From Pseudomonas sp. B6002 (GTDB taxonomy: Bacteria; Pseudomonadota; Gammaproteobacteria; Pseudomonadales; Pseudomonadaceae): a DNA stretch of 34,308 nucleotides. Positions 7,497 to 16,792 of the stretch are shown here, piece by piece; the stretch's first letter is position 1; the number at the start of each line of letters is the position of its first letter. The position numbers and the translations under genes were made by a program. The stretch is taken from NCBI RefSeq assembly GCF_013385985.1, contig NZ_JACAOY010000038.1, forward strand, positions 1 to 34,308, written 5' to 3'. Below the pieces are notes generated by a model that had not been told where the DNA came from, searched no databases, and worked only from the letters and a program-made list of their open reading frames with translations.

Positions 7497-8282
7497 TCAG
7501 TTAGCGACGGAAGACCGTGGCTTGACCGGCTGGTTGTCGTTGGAAATGGTCACTTCCACACGACGGTTCATGGCACGGCCCGACACGCTGCCGTTGTCGG
7601 CAACCGGGTATTCCTTGCCATAACCCTGGGTCACGATGCGCGAGATATCCACGCCCTGTTGCGCCAGTGCACGTTGCACAGAGGCTGCACGGCGCTCCGA
7701 CAGGCTCTGGTTGTACGAGTCGGAACCGGTGCTGTCGGTGTAGCCTTCGACGATCACTTTACGGTCCGGGTTGTCGCGCAGGAACTGCGCCAGCTTGGTG
7801 ATGTTCACCAGGCCGCTGGACTTGAGGTCAGACTTGTTGGTGGCAAACAGCACGTCACCAAAGGTCACCAGCGTACCGCGATCGGTTTGCTTGGCATTCA
7901 AGCTGTCTTGCAGTTGCTTGATCTGCGCGTCGCGAGCTTGCAGCAGCGCGCGGGCACGTTCGTCGCCGGCGTTTTTCAGCTTGGCTTCGGATTCGCGCAG
8001 CACGATGGTGTCCTTGGCGACTTCAACGCGCTGGTTGGTCAGGTAGGCCAGTTGGTCGACCTTCTTCTGATCTTCCTTGTCGCGGTAGGCTTTGTCAGCC
8101 TTGTCCAGCCATTCGCTGGCGTCCTTGGTTTCCAGGGCCGCGAGCTTGGTGGCCTGCGGGTTGGTCTGCAGGGACGAGAAGTTAGTCCGTGCGTTTTCCA
8201 GGTTCGCGTTCGGCGGGGTGGAGCAGGCCGCCAGGGCAACGCTCATCGCCAGCAGGGCAGGGATCATCAATTGTTTACGCAT
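7497..8282 (-). CDS. lptF: OmpA-family outer-membrane lipoprotein LptF
   Basis: 261 residues. A lipoprotein signal (MRKQLMIPALLAMSVALAAC, Cys20) is followed by a long helical, probably coiled-coil segment (about 55-132, DUF4398-like). A C-terminal OmpA peptidoglycan-binding domain spans about 138-248 (FGDVLFATNKSDL, GYTDSTGS, LSERRAASV, NRRVEV). Asp183 and Arg198 are the expected diaminopimelate-binding residues. It would tether the outer membrane to the cell wall. The start has AAAGGA about ten bases upstream. It is 55 bases downstream of the DUF4398 lipoprotein gene on the same strand. The orthologous pair in P. aeruginosa (PA3691-PA3692, as I recall) is under the envelope-stress sigma factor AlgU. 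Confidence 0.93.
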   Translation of the reverse strand: MRKQLMIPALLAMSVALAACSTPPNANLENARTNFSSLQTNPQATKLAALETKDASEWLDKADKAYRDKEDQKKVDQLAYLTNQRVEVAKDTIVLRESEAKLKNAGDERARALLQARDAQIKQLQDSLNAKQTDRGTLVTFGDVLFATNKSDLKSSGLVNITKLAQFLRDNPDRKVIVEGYTDSTGSDSYNQSLSERRAASVQRALAQQGVDISRIVTQGYGKEYPVADNGSVSGRAMNRRVEVTISNDNQPVKPRSSVAN

Positions 8283-8337
8283 AGTCGTGTCGTCCTTTCA
8301 ATTCGATATCGGGTGCAATGCAATCAGGGGCGGCGGC

Positions 8338-8763
8338 TTATTGCTGTTGGATAACAGCCGGGCGCATGCCTTCCTGACGCAGCTCCTGAACAGCTTTCTG
8401 GGAGTCCTTCACAGCCTGTTCAGCCTTGGCGGCCTGGGACTTGCGTTCTGCTACGCGAGCGTCCCACTCAGCTTGTTCGGCCAGGCGACGGGCTTCGTCA
8501 TAGTTCTTGTCGTGCATGGCGATTTCGGCTTGTTTGAGCTTGTCCTGGGCCGACTTCATTTCCACGGCGGCGTACTCGGTACCGCCGGCGCTGACAGCGC
8601 TGTTGACCGCCGATTGAGTCACCGCGTATTGCTCAGTCGGCGGGTTACCGGCGCAGCCCGCCAGAACGAAGCTGGTGCCGATTGCCAGCGCGGCCAATTT
8701 GAGCCCGCGCAGGTGGTTAAACGAGGATTTGGCAGTGCTGGTCTTCATCGTCTTCAACTCCAT
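8338..8763 (-). CDS. DUF4398-type lipoprotein, upstream partner of LptF
   Basis: 141 residues. A basic N-terminus precedes a hydrophobic stretch and lipobox (LAALAIGTSFVLAGC, Cys37). The rest is a charged Ala/Lys/Glu/Gln-rich helix (about 60-130: SAQDKLKQAEIAMHDKNYDEARRLAEQAEWDARVAERKSQ shows the DUF4398 pattern). The ATG at 8763 is preceded at seven bases by AGGAG; a second ATG five codons later (8748) is possible. The helical segment is similar in style to the first half of LptF, suggesting the two came from a common ancestor, with LptF gaining an OmpA domain. Likely periplasmic face of the outer membrane; function unknown. Confidence 0.87.
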   Translation of the reverse strand: MELKTMKTSTAKSSFNHLRGLKLAALAIGTSFVLAGCAGNPPTEQYAVTQSAVNSAVSAGGTEYAAVEMKSAQDKLKQAEIAMHDKNYDEARRLAEQAEWDARVAERKSQAAKAEQAVKDSQKAVQELRQEGMRPAVIQQQ

Positions 8764-8876
8764 TGGATAACTCCTGAAAAACTTCAACATCCATCTCAGG
8801 TGGTCAGCGGCCGAGGGCCCGGCAGTGATGCGCGTGGCGCCTTTCAAACGGCTGTTCCAAGTGATGGCTTACTCGG

Positions 8877-8904
8877 TGTGACCGGAGGCTTTTTTGAATA
8901 GTTC
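8877..8904 (-). promoter_or_regulatory. Candidate AlgU/sigma-E-type promoter for the DUF4398-lptF operon
   Basis: On the minus strand GAACTA (8904-8899) is separated by 17 bases from TCACA (8881-8877). The AlgU consensus is GAACTT-N16/17-TCTGA, so the -35 matches 5 of 6 and the -10 3 of 5. It would give a leader of about 105 bases. Support comes mainly from the known AlgU control of lptF in P. aeruginosa. Confidence 0.4.
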
Positions 8905-8935
8905 AGAGAAGATGGCGATTTGCCTAAAAAAATAT

Positions 8936-8951
8936 CTGACTGTTTGGTCAG
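8936..8951. promoter_or_regulatory. Perfect inverted repeat, operator-like
   Basis: CTGAC-TGTTTG-GTCAG is a perfect 5-bp inverted repeat with a 6-base centre, followed at once by GCGTATAAAAG. Palindromes of this form are typical of TetR-type operators. It lies in the 283-bp gap between the RHH-like gene and the DUF4398 gene (8764-9046), which holds no other gene I can support. Confidence 0.35.
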
Positions 8952-9046
8952 CGTATAAAAGTTGGAACTTTCAGGCGGCGCGGCGGTACGCCGAGCCTCT
9001 GCGAGGCCCGGAATACGCGGGTTGGGTGGGGTTCAGCGGATGTTTA

Positions 9047-9391
9047 TCAGTGCTTCTTCTCGTCAGCACTGGCTGACAAATCATGCAGATAGCGCCGCGA
9101 CAATGTCAGGAAGCGCGGGGTAGGGCCGACGTCTTCGTACAGCGGGTCGCCCTCTTCATCGGTGGCAATCACCTGTTGCCCCTTGATGTAGGGAAAGCTC
9201 GCTTCCAGCTCTTCCAGGGCGGCGCCGATCAGCTCGCCGAGCAACTCTTCGGTGCGGCGCTTGGGGTACATTTCGGCAATCGCCGCCAGCCGCGCGGCGG
9301 ATTCCACGTCCAAATGGATCGCGTATTCAGTCTTGGTCAGGCGACCCTTGGCGTTCTCTTCCCACTGTTGGGCCAATTCTCGAATTTTCAT
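9047..9391 (-). CDS. Small ribbon-helix-helix-like protein
   Basis: 114 residues starting at MKIRELAQQWEE, with GAGG five bases before the ATG. Residues about 18-62 read as a beta-strand (EYAIHLD), a helix (VESAARLAAIAEMYP) and a second helix (RTEELLGELIGAALEELE), the layout of a CopG/MetJ ribbon-helix-helix DNA-binding fold. The C-terminal part (GQQVIATDEEGDPLYEDVGPTPRF) is acidic. Some Pseudomonas annotations call this family a 'pilin assembly' protein; nothing in the sequence shows that. It lies between the lptF operon and ppc with its own leader. Confidence 0.78.
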   Translation of the reverse strand: MKIRELAQQWEENAKGRLTKTEYAIHLDVESAARLAAIAEMYPKRRTEELLGELIGAALEELEASFPYIKGQQVIATDEEGDPLYEDVGPTPRFLTLSRRYLHDLSASADEKKH

Positions 9392-9576
9392 GGCAACCTC
9401 AGTAAAGCCCGCGGTAGCAGGCGGTGATGAGTGACCCGCCGCCCGCGTGGATAAACACAGGCGACTTAATGTTGAGACTAGCTGCAACCCACAAGGTTTA
9501 AAGTCTTGTCATAAATGGATGCTGGCGGCACTCTGGAAACCCTGCGCGTCCCGGATTTCTGGCTGGAGATTGGCTG

Positions 9577-12204
9577 ATGAGTGATATCGATGCACGCTTG
9601 CGTGAGGATGTTCACCTGCTGGGTGAGCTGTTGGGCAACACCATTCGAGAGCAGTACGGCGATGAGTTTCTCGACAAGATCGAGCAGATTCGCAAAGGCG
9701 CCAAGGCCGACCGGCATGGCGCTGGTGATGAGCTGAGTGCCAGCCTCAACCAGTTGCAGGAAGACGAGCTGCTGCCCGTGGCCCGGGCGTTCAACCAGTT
9801 CCTTAACCTGGCCAATATCGCCGAGCAGTACCAACTGATCCATCGACGCGATGAGTCGCAACCGGCGCCGTTCGAATCCCGTGTGTTGCCCGAGTTGCTG
9901 GCGCGCTTGCAAAGCGAAGGTCACAGCAACGAATCCCTGGCCCGCCAGTTGGCGCGGCTGGACATCGAACTGGTGCTCACCGCCCACCCCACCGAAGTTG
10001 CCCGCCGTACCTTGATCCAGAAGTACGATGCGATCGCCGCACAACTGGCGCTGCAAGACCATCGCGACCTCACCACGGCCGAGCGCACGCAGATCCGCGA
10101 ACGCTTGCAGCGGCTGATCGCCGAGGCCTGGCACACCGAGGAAATCCGCCGCATTCGGCCCACCCCGGTGGACGAGGCCAAATGGGGCTTTGCGGTGATC
10201 GAGCATTCGCTGTGGCACGCCATCCCCAACTACCTGCGCAAGGCCGACCAGGCGCTGCACGCCGCGACCGGCCTGCGTTTGCCTCTGGAGGCGGCGCCGA
10301 TTCGCTTTGCCTCGTGGATGGGTGGCGACCGTGATGGCAACCCGAATGTCACCGCGCCCGTCACCCGTGAAGTGTTGTTGCTGGCGCGCTGGATGGCTGC
10401 CGATTTGTACCTGCGTGATGTCGATCACCTGGCCTCGGAGTTGTCCATGCGCCAGGCCAGTCCGGCCCTGCAGGCCAAGGTCGGCGACAGCGTCGAGCCT
10501 TACCGCGCGCTGCTCAAGCAGTTGCGCGAACGTCTGCGCGCCACGCGCCAATGGGCTCACACCGCGTTGACCTCCAACACCGTGGCGCCGGCTGACGTGC
10601 TGCAAAACAACCGTGATCTATTGGACCCGCTGGAGCTGGTCTACCAATCGCTGCACGAGTGCGGCATGGGCGTGATTGCCGATGGCCCGTTACTCGATTG
10701 CCTGCGCCGTGCGGTGACCTTCGGCCTGTTCCTGGTGCGCCTGGATGTGCGCCAGGACTCCAGCCGCCATTGTGCGGCCATGACCGAAATCACCGATTAC
10801 CTGGGCCTGGGCCGCTATGAAGACTGGGACGAAGAGGCGCGCATCAACTTCCTCACCAAGGAACTGGCGAACCGCCGGCCATTGTTGCCGGGCTACTTCA
10901 AACCGTCGGCAGACACGGCTGAAGTCTTGAACACCTGTAAGGAAATTGCCGCTGCACCGGCCGCTTCGTTGGGCTCGTACGTCATCTCCATGGCGGGGGC
11001 GGCGTCGGACGTATTGGCAGTGCAACTGCTGCTTAAAGAGTCGGGTGTGCAACGGCCTATGCGCGTAGTGCCGCTGTTCGAAACCCTGGCCGACCTGGAT
11101 AACGCCGGGCCAGTGATGGAGCGGTTGCTGCAATTGCCGGGTTACCGCGCGCGCTTGCAAGGCCCGCAGGAAGTCATGATCGGTTATTCCGATTCGGCCA
11201 AGGACGCTGGCACCACCGCAGCGGCCTGGGCGCAGTACCGCGCCCAGGAGCGCCTGGTGGATATCTGCCGCGAGCAACAGGTGGAACTGCTGTTGTTCCA
11301 CGGCCGCGGCGGCACCGTTGGCCGTGGCGGCGGCCCGGCCCATGCGGCGATCCTGTCGCAGCCACCGGGTTCGGTCGCGGGGCGTTTCCGCACCACCGAG
11401 CAGGGCGAGATGATCCGCTTCAAGTTCGGCCTGCCAGACATTGCCGAGCAGAACCTCAATCTTTATCTCGCGGCAGTATTGGAAGCCACGTTGCTGCCAC
11501 CGCCCCCTCCGGAGCCGGCCTGGCGCCATTTGATGGATGAATTGGCGGCAGACGGTGTCAGTGCCTACCGCGCCGTGGTGCGGGAAAATCCGCAGTTCGT
11601 CGAGTACTTCCGCCAGTCCACCCCTGAGCAGGAGCTGGGGCGCTTGCCGCTGGGCAGTCGCCCCGCCAAGCGGCGTGCGGGCGGGATCGAAAGCCTGCGT
11701 GCAATCCCGTGGATCTTCGGCTGGACCCAGACGCGCCTGATGCTGCCGGCGTGGCTTGGCTGGGAGGCGGCGCTGAGCAAGGCGCTGGAGCGCGGCGAAG
11801 GCGAGTTGCTGGAGCAGATGCGCGAGCAGTGGCCGTTCTTCCGCACCCGCATCGATATGCTGGAAATGGTGCTGGCCAAGGCGGACGCCGACATCGCTCA
11901 GCTCTATGACGAACGTTTGGTGCAGCCAGACTTGCTGCCGTTGGGTGTGCACTTACGCGACCTATTGTCGCAGGCGTGCAGCGTGGTGCTTGGCCTGACT
12001 GGCCAGTCGCAACTGCTGGCCCATAGCCCAGACACCCTGGAGTTCATCCGCCTGCGCAACACCTACCTGGATCCCTTGCACCTGCTGCAGGCCGAGTTGC
12101 TGGCGCGGTCACGCCAACAGGAAGCGGCGCAGGACAGCCCTCTGGAACAGGCGCTGCTGGTGTCTGTGGCCGGTATCGCCGCCGGTTTGCGCAACACCGG
12201 TTGA
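9577..12204 (+). CDS. ppc: Phosphoenolpyruvate carboxylase
   Basis: Adds bicarbonate to phosphoenolpyruvate to give oxaloacetate, refilling the TCA cycle. The 875-residue length is typical of the bacterial enzyme. Signatures are in order: LTAHPTE with catalytic His137; [49 protein letters not shown]; the glycine-rich catalytic loop [20 protein letters not shown] with His575 and Arg577; [13 protein letters not shown]; and the C-terminal NTG needed for activity. The ATG at 9577 has GGAG eight bases upstream. It is monocistronic: a 185-base leader precedes it and a hairpin follows. Confidence 0.97.
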   Translation: MSDIDARLREDVHLLGELLGNTIREQYGDEFLDKIEQIRKGAKADRHGAGDELSASLNQLQEDELLPVARAFNQFLNLANIAEQYQLIHRRDESQPAPFESRVLPELLARLQSEGHSNESLARQLARLDIELVLTAHPTEVARRTLIQKYDAIAAQLALQDHRDLTTAERTQIRERLQRLIAEAWHTEEIRRIRPTPVDEAKWGFAVIEHSLWHAIPNYLRKADQALHAATGLRLPLEAAPIRFASWMGGDRDGNPNVTAPVTREVLLLARWMAADLYLRDVDHLASELSMRQASPALQAKVGDSVEPYRALLKQLRERLRATRQWAHTALTSNTVAPADVLQNNRDLLDPLELVYQSLHECGMGVIADGPLLDCLRRAVTFGLFLVRLDVRQDSSRHCAAMTEITDYLGLGRYEDWDEEARINFLTKELANRRPLLPGYFKPSADTAEVLNTCKEIAAAPAASLGSYVISMAGAASDVLAVQLLLKESGVQRPMRVVPLFETLADLDNAGPVMERLLQLPGYRARLQGPQEVMIGYSDSAKDAGTTAAAWAQYRAQERLVDICREQQVELLLFHGRGGTVGRGGGPAHAAILSQPPGSVAGRFRTTEQGEMIRFKFGLPDIAEQNLNLYLAAVLEATLLPPPPPEPAWRHLMDELAADGVSAYRAVVRENPQFVEYFRQSTPEQELGRLPLGSRPAKRRAGGIESLRAIPWIFGWTQTRLMLPAWLGWEAALSKALERGEGELLEQMREQWPFFRTRIDMLEMVLAKADADIAQLYDERLVQPDLLPLGVHLRDLLSQACSVVLGLTGQSQLLAHSPDTLEFIRLRNTYLDPLHLLQAELLARSRQQEAAQDSPLEQALLVSVAGIAAGLRNTG

Positions 12205-12245
12205 AGTTTCTTGCGTGTTCTCAATAGCTTGCAGATGAACCACAC

Positions 12246-12269
12246 AGGCCGTCCCGAGAGGGGCGGCCT
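12246..12269 (+). terminator. Weak terminator-like hairpin after ppc
   Basis: AGGCCG-T-CCC, loop GAGA, GGG-G-CGGCCT pairs with one mismatch; only GCGTTT follows. It lies about 40 bases after the ppc stop. The rest of the 280-bp ppc-adk gap holds no gene; the adk promoter must be in it, but I cannot place it. Confidence 0.45.
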
Positions 12270-12409
12270 GCGTTTGCAGGGCGGGGTTGCACTCAGGCAT
12301 ACCCCGCCTATGGCGCATGCCCGACGAGGGTTCCTGCGACTTTTGGCGGCTTGTATGGTGAGGGCCCGCTGTGTATCTTGATCAGCCTTTGGCCGTTTGA
12401 TTGGCCTAG

Positions 12410-13132
<723 letters not shown>

Positions 13133-13153
13133 TCCTTCGGTCGGCTTCACAGA

Positions 13154-13184
13154 CAACGGCCCGCTTGCGGGCCGTTGTTGTTTA
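13154..13184 (+). terminator. Terminator of adk
   Basis: Perfect 11-bp stem CAACGGCCCGC / GCGGGCCGTTG (13154-13164, 13167-13177) followed by TTGTTTA, 22 bases after the adk stop. A -10-like TATACT at 13183-13188 overlaps its tail and may belong to a tsaB promoter. Confidence 0.85.
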
Positions 13185-13222
13185 TACTGGCGCACTTTTT
13201 TTCGACCTGGACACCCGCACCG

Positions 13223-13909
13223 ATGAGCACCCTGTTGGCCCTGGATACCGCGACTGAAGCTTGCTCCGTTGCCCTGCTGCACGATGGCAAGGTCACGAGC
13301 CACTACGAGGTGATCCCGCGCCTGCACGCGCAGAAGCTGTTGCCGATGATCAAACAACTGCTGGAAGACGCCGGCACCACCTTGTCGGCAGTCGATGCCA
13401 TCGCCTTTGGCCGTGGCCCGGGCGCGTTTACCGGTGTGCGCATTGCCATCGGTGTGGTGCAGGGGCTGGCGTTTGCGCTGGAGCGTCCGGTGTTGCCGGT
13501 GTCCAACCTAGCGGTGCTGGCGCAGCGCGCTTTGCGTGAACACGGCGCCAAGCAAGTGGCAGCGGCAATCGATGCACGCATGGACGAAGTCTATTGGGGT
13601 TGCTACCGCGAAACGGCAGGTGAGATGCGCCTGGTAGGCGAGGAGGCCGTGCAGGCACCGGAGGCGTCGGCACTGCCGCAGGATGCCAGCGGTGACTGGT
13701 TCGGTGCTGGCACCGGTTGGGGGTATGGCCAGCGCATCGGTGTTAAAACGGTTGGCCAGGACGCCACGATGCTGCCCCACGCTGAAGACTTGCTGGCCCT
13801 GGCACGCTTTGCGTTCGAACGCGGCGAGGCCATCCCGGCCGACCAGGCGGCACCGGTTTACCTGCGCGATAAGGTGGCGCAGACCAAGGCCGAACGCGGG
13901 ATTATTTGA
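13223..13909 (+). CDS. tsaB: tRNA N6-threonylcarbamoyladenosine biosynthesis protein TsaB
   Basis: TsaB pairs with TsaD (and TsaE) to transfer the threonylcarbamoyl group onto A37 of ANN-decoding tRNAs. The 228-residue protein begins with the actin/Hsp70-type fold signature MSTLLALDTATEACSVAL. It has HAQKLLPMI, then the family motif AFGRGPGAFTGVRIAIGVVQGLAFA (about 66-90) and DARMDEVYW. It lacks TsaD's metal-binding His pair, as expected for the non-catalytic paralogue. I chose ATG 13223 because the protein starts at the conserved strand there. The ribosome-binding site is weak. It stands alone between the adk terminator and the 96-aa gene. Confidence 0.94.
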   Translation: MSTLLALDTATEACSVALLHDGKVTSHYEVIPRLHAQKLLPMIKQLLEDAGTTLSAVDAIAFGRGPGAFTGVRIAIGVVQGLAFALERPVLPVSNLAVLAQRALREHGAKQVAAAIDARMDEVYWGCYRETAGEMRLVGEEAVQAPEASALPQDASGDWFGAGTGWGYGQRIGVKTVGQDATMLPHAEDLLALARFAFERGEAIPADQAAPVYLRDKVAQTKAERGII

Positions 13910-13910
13910 C

Positions 13911-13945
13911 GCCAAAAATGCTGGCATTTTGGTGTGAATTTCACC
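13911..13945. repeat. Two adjacent inverted repeats after tsaB
   Basis: An imperfect hairpin CCAAAAATGC-TG-GCATTTTGG lies directly past the tsaB stop. It may act as an inefficient terminator, since its T run is within the stem. The near-palindrome GGTGTGAATTTCACC follows at 13931-13945 and matches its own reverse complement at most positions. The latter looks operator-like; the remaining bases to 14069 hold nothing else I can support. Confidence 0.4.
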
Positions 13946-14069
13946 AATCGTCAGAATTTGCCCGTGTGTTTAAACCTTTTTCAAATTATGTGTTCTAGTT
14001 ATCACCAGAGCATTTGCGCACTACGGACAGTGCTGCCAAAATGCCATTACTGATAGCGAGTTCGCGCCC

Positions 14070-14360
14070 ATGCGTATTGATGGCTTTTCCTCACAGTCGT
14101 ACCCGATCAAGCGCAAGCCGCGTAAGGCCAGCGCTACGGTGGACGATTCCGTCGAGGATTCGCCGGACTTCATTGAAGTCCAGTCCGATGCGCAAGCCAA
14201 TGCCCAAGCGCGTTTCAGCGGTCTTCCCGCCCGTCAGCAAGACATGGTCTTCCCCCGCTCCATGAGCAAAAACGTCGCCACCGCCCTGGCCAGTTACCTG
14301 ACCACCGCCGGTTTTGTCGAATGGGATATGGAAGTGCTGGGTCTCGACATCCACATCTGA
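14070..14360 (+). CDS. Conserved hypothetical protein, 96 aa
   Basis: The protein starts MRIDGFSSQSYPIKRKPRK, a basic N-terminus, followed by an acidic linker (VDDSVEDSPDFIEVQSDAQ) and a C-terminal part rich in small residues (RSMSKNVATALASYLTTAGFVEWDMEVLGLDIHI). There is no signal peptide or membrane segment. I do not recognise a domain. The stop TGA shares one base with the ATG of the DUF72 gene (TGATG), so translation is coupled and a shared role is likely. Codon use is like that of its neighbours. Confidence 0.8.
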   Translation: MRIDGFSSQSYPIKRKPRKASATVDDSVEDSPDFIEVQSDAQANAQARFSGLPARQQDMVFPRSMSKNVATALASYLTTAGFVEWDMEVLGLDIHI

Positions 14361-15220
14361 TGCGCCTGCCTTACTACATCGGCTGTCCGTCCTGGAGTGA
14401 AAACGCCTGGCGCGAGTACCTGTACCCCGTCGATGCCCGCTCCAGCGATTACCTTGGCCTGTATTCACAGGTCTTCAATGCCGTCGAAGGCAACACCACG
14501 TTTTACGCGCGCCCCTCGGCCGCCACGGTGCAACGCTGGGCCGAAATCATGCCCGATGATTTTCGGTTCACGGCCAAATTCCCGGGTGATATCAGCCATG
14601 GTGGCGACTTGCGCGAACAGTTGCCGGCTGCCGAGAGTTTTGTCGGCTTGATGAGCCCGTTGGGTGAGCGTGTTTCGCCACTGTGGCTGCAACTGTCGGC
14701 GGGTTTCTCGCCGCAGCGCCTGGGCGAGCTGGCCGGGTTTATCGACGGCCTTGAGCGCCCCTTGGCGGTAGAAGTGCGCCACCCGGAGTTCTTCGCCAAG
14801 GGGGATGCCGAGCGCATGCTCAACCGCTTGTTGCGTGACCGAGGTGTGGAGCGCATCTGCCTCGATCCGCGTGCCTTGTTCAGTTGCACCTCGACCTCGG
14901 CGGCGGTGCTGCACGCCCAATCGAAAAAGCCCAAGGTGCCGCCCCGTCCGGCAGCGCTCACTCAATTCCCGCAGGTCCGTTTTATTGGTCACCCGGAGCT
15001 GGAAGCCAACGATCCGTTCCTGATCCCCTGGGTTGAAAAGATCGCCACCTGGATCGAAGAGGGGCGCACGCCCTACGTCTTCTTGCACACCTCGGATAAC
15101 CGCCTCGCCGCGCAACTGGCGCTGCGCTTTCACGACAGGCTGATGGCGCGCCTGCCCGGTTTGCCAGCGCTGCCGACCTTGCATCGGGAACCCGCTGCGG
15201 AGCAACTGGGGTTACTCTAA
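14360..15220 (+). CDS. DUF72 (YecE-like) TIM-barrel protein
   Basis: 286 residues of the widespread DUF72 family, whose biochemical role is not established. Family landmarks are visible: YIGCPSWS at 5-12, FNAVEGNTTFYARPS (the family's 'VEvNsTFY' motif), FTAKFPGDISH (the 'F.vK.P..iTH' strand), PLAVEVRHPEFF (the conserved Glu/Arg 'vEfR' strand) and VFLHTSDN (in place of the more usual YvyFNN). It starts at the ATG overlapping the stop of the 96-aa gene. It is cytoplasmic, with no signal peptide. The PEP-mutase-like gene begins 26 bases later with its own ribosome-binding site. Confidence 0.87.
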   Translation: MRLPYYIGCPSWSENAWREYLYPVDARSSDYLGLYSQVFNAVEGNTTFYARPSAATVQRWAEIMPDDFRFTAKFPGDISHGGDLREQLPAAESFVGLMSPLGERVSPLWLQLSAGFSPQRLGELAGFIDGLERPLAVEVRHPEFFAKGDAERMLNRLLRDRGVERICLDPRALFSCTSTSAAVLHAQSKKPKVPPRPAALTQFPQVRFIGHPELEANDPFLIPWVEKIATWIEEGRTPYVFLHTSDNRLAAQLALRFHDRLMARLPGLPALPTLHREPAAEQLGLL

Positions 15221-15246
15221 GGCTCCTTTTTCGCCTGGAGTCAGCC

Positions 15247-16074
15247 ATGGATGCCCAAACCCTTCGCGCCGAAACCTTCAAGGCCCTGCATGAGCGTGAT
15301 CGTGCCTTCGTGATGCCCAACCCGTGGGATGCGGGTTCCGCGATCATGCTGGCGAGCCTTGGCTTCGAAGCCCTGGCCACCACGAGTGCGGGCTTTGCCT
15401 TCAGCCTCGGCCGGCCGGATGCAGAAGGCGCGCTGTCCCTCGAAGACACACTGGGCAACGCCGGCACCATCGCCCGCGCGACTTCGCTGCCGGTGGCGGC
15501 GGACCTGGAAAACGGCTTCAGCGACACGCCCGAAGGCTGTGCCCAGACCATTCTGCGGGCTGCGGCCACGGGTATTGTCGGTGGCTCTATCGAAGATGCC
15601 ACCGGCATTGCTGCTGACCCGATTTATCCTTTCGACCTCGCCGTCGAGCGCGTGGAAGCCGCGGTTGCTGCTGCCCGCAGCTTGCCGTTCCCGTTCACGC
15701 TGACGGCGCGTGCGGAAAACCTCCTGCATGGTCGCCTGGATTTGCCCGACACCCTTCGCCGCCTGCAAGCCTACGCCGAAGCCGGTGCTGACGTGCTGTA
15801 TGCGCCGGCGTTGCGCAATGCCGAAGAAGTGCTGGCGGTGGTCAAGGCGGTCGCGCCCAAGCCGGTGAACGTGTTGATGTCCGGTGGGCTGAACCTCAGC
15901 GTGGCGCAATTGAGCGAGATGGGCGTGCGGCGTATCAGCGTCGGTTCGGCCCTGGCCTTGGCGGCCTATGGCGAGTTCTACCGCGCAGCGCAGGAGGTGT
16001 ATGAGTTAGGCACTTTCACGTTTACCGAACGCAAGATGCCCTTTAGCCAGGCCAACGCCTTTTTCAAGGGGTGA
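15247..16074 (+). CDS. Isocitrate lyase/PEP mutase superfamily protein
   Basis: 275 residues forming a PEP-mutase-type barrel: FVMPNPWDAGSAIMLASLGF at 21-40, the metal-binding strand AADLENGFSD with Asp86, and GGSIEDATG with Glu116/Asp117. The Cys-containing lyase loop of isocitrate and methylisocitrate lyases is not present, so C-C cleavage of those substrates is unlikely. The substrate is unknown, and gene names such as prpB should not be applied. GGAG lies eight bases before the ATG. The stop is two bases from the end of the convergent 206-aa gene. Confidence 0.86.
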   Translation: MDAQTLRAETFKALHERDRAFVMPNPWDAGSAIMLASLGFEALATTSAGFAFSLGRPDAEGALSLEDTLGNAGTIARATSLPVAADLENGFSDTPEGCAQTILRAAATGIVGGSIEDATGIAADPIYPFDLAVERVEAAVAAARSLPFPFTLTARAENLLHGRLDLPDTLRRLQAYAEAGADVLYAPALRNAEEVLAVVKAVAPKPVNVLMSGGLNLSVAQLSEMGVRRISVGSALALAAYGEFYRAAQEVYELGTFTFTERKMPFSQANAFFKG

Positions 16075-16075
16075 A

Positions 16076-16696
16076 TCAGGCTGCCAGGCGCAGGTTCTGA
16101 GTGACCAGCGGGCGTGCCCAGTAGTAGTCGAAGTCCAAGGCCTTCTGTTGTGCCACCAGCTCTTCGGTGGGATACGGCGTTGCAGCCGGTGGCAGGAGGT
16201 CCAGTTCGAACTCGGCAATCGGCAGGTGCAGTGGGCGCGGGTCGGGTGCCGGGCCTGGTTCTGGCAGAGGTTGGCCTGCGTTCAATACGAGCGGGCGGAC
16301 CCATTCGCTGTCGAAATTCTGTTGGCGTTGTTGCGCGACGATTTCGTCTGCCGGGAATGGCGTCGCAGGCGGTGGCAGCAAATCGGTTTCGAATTCGGCG
16401 ATCGGCAGGAACAGCGGCTCAGGCGGAGCAATTTCGGTGTCGGTCACGTCGCACTCACGCTGGGTGAGGATCTGCGACAGCAGGTCGGCGCCTTCGCGCG
16501 GTTCTACCGTTGGGTCTGCCGGTGCAGGCGCCTTGGCGGCGAGCGCGTCCGGCGTTTCGCCAAGCTGCTCGGCCAGCGCACGGGCGAAGAAGTCCTGCCA
16601 CACATGGCTCACCCCGGCCAGCGCTTGGGTATTGCGCAGGCCGTAGTGGTTGTGGGTCGGCAGTACACCGATGGTTAGGGGAAGAATGTCTGACAT
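16076..16696 (-). CDS. Protein of unknown function with an internal duplication
   Basis: 206 residues. The N-terminus (MSDILPLTIGVLPTHNHYGLRNTQALAGVSHVW) looks globular, then a Pro/Ala-rich linker follows. Two copies of a 47-residue repeat lie at residues about 92-138 and 153-199, 61 residues apart. Each copy carries PL.LPIAEFE.DLLPP.ATP.P..E.VAQQ....FD..W.RPLV. About 31 of the 47 positions are the same in both copies by eye. There is no signal peptide. I do not recognise the family. The ATG at 16696 is chosen because the only GAG-type site lies just before it; the frame extends further up without support. It is divergent from rsmJ (96-bp gap). Confidence 0.75.
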   Translation of the reverse strand: MSDILPLTIGVLPTHNHYGLRNTQALAGVSHVWQDFFARALAEQLGETPDALAAKAPAPADPTVEPREGADLLSQILTQRECDVTDTEIAPPEPLFLPIAEFETDLLPPPATPFPADEIVAQQRQQNFDSEWVRPLVLNAGQPLPEPGPAPDPRPLHLPIAEFELDLLPPAATPYPTEELVAQQKALDFDYYWARPLVTQNLRLAA

Positions 16697-16792
16697 TTTT
16701 CTCGGTCGACGCTCAGCTCTGGCAAAATACCTGACTGTTATTTTTATCGGCCGTTGTTTGCCGATCCTTAATATTTTTGAGCGTAGCGATTG

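Noticed and set aside
8894-9076. 60-codon plus-strand frame in the gap before the DUF4398 gene
   Set aside because: It starts at TTG with no ribosome-binding site, overlaps the end of the minus-strand RHH-like gene and has no recognisable pattern.
15247-16074. Naming the PEP-mutase-like gene prpB or methylisocitrate lyase
   Set aside because: The catalytic Cys loop is missing and no propionate-cycle genes are adjacent.
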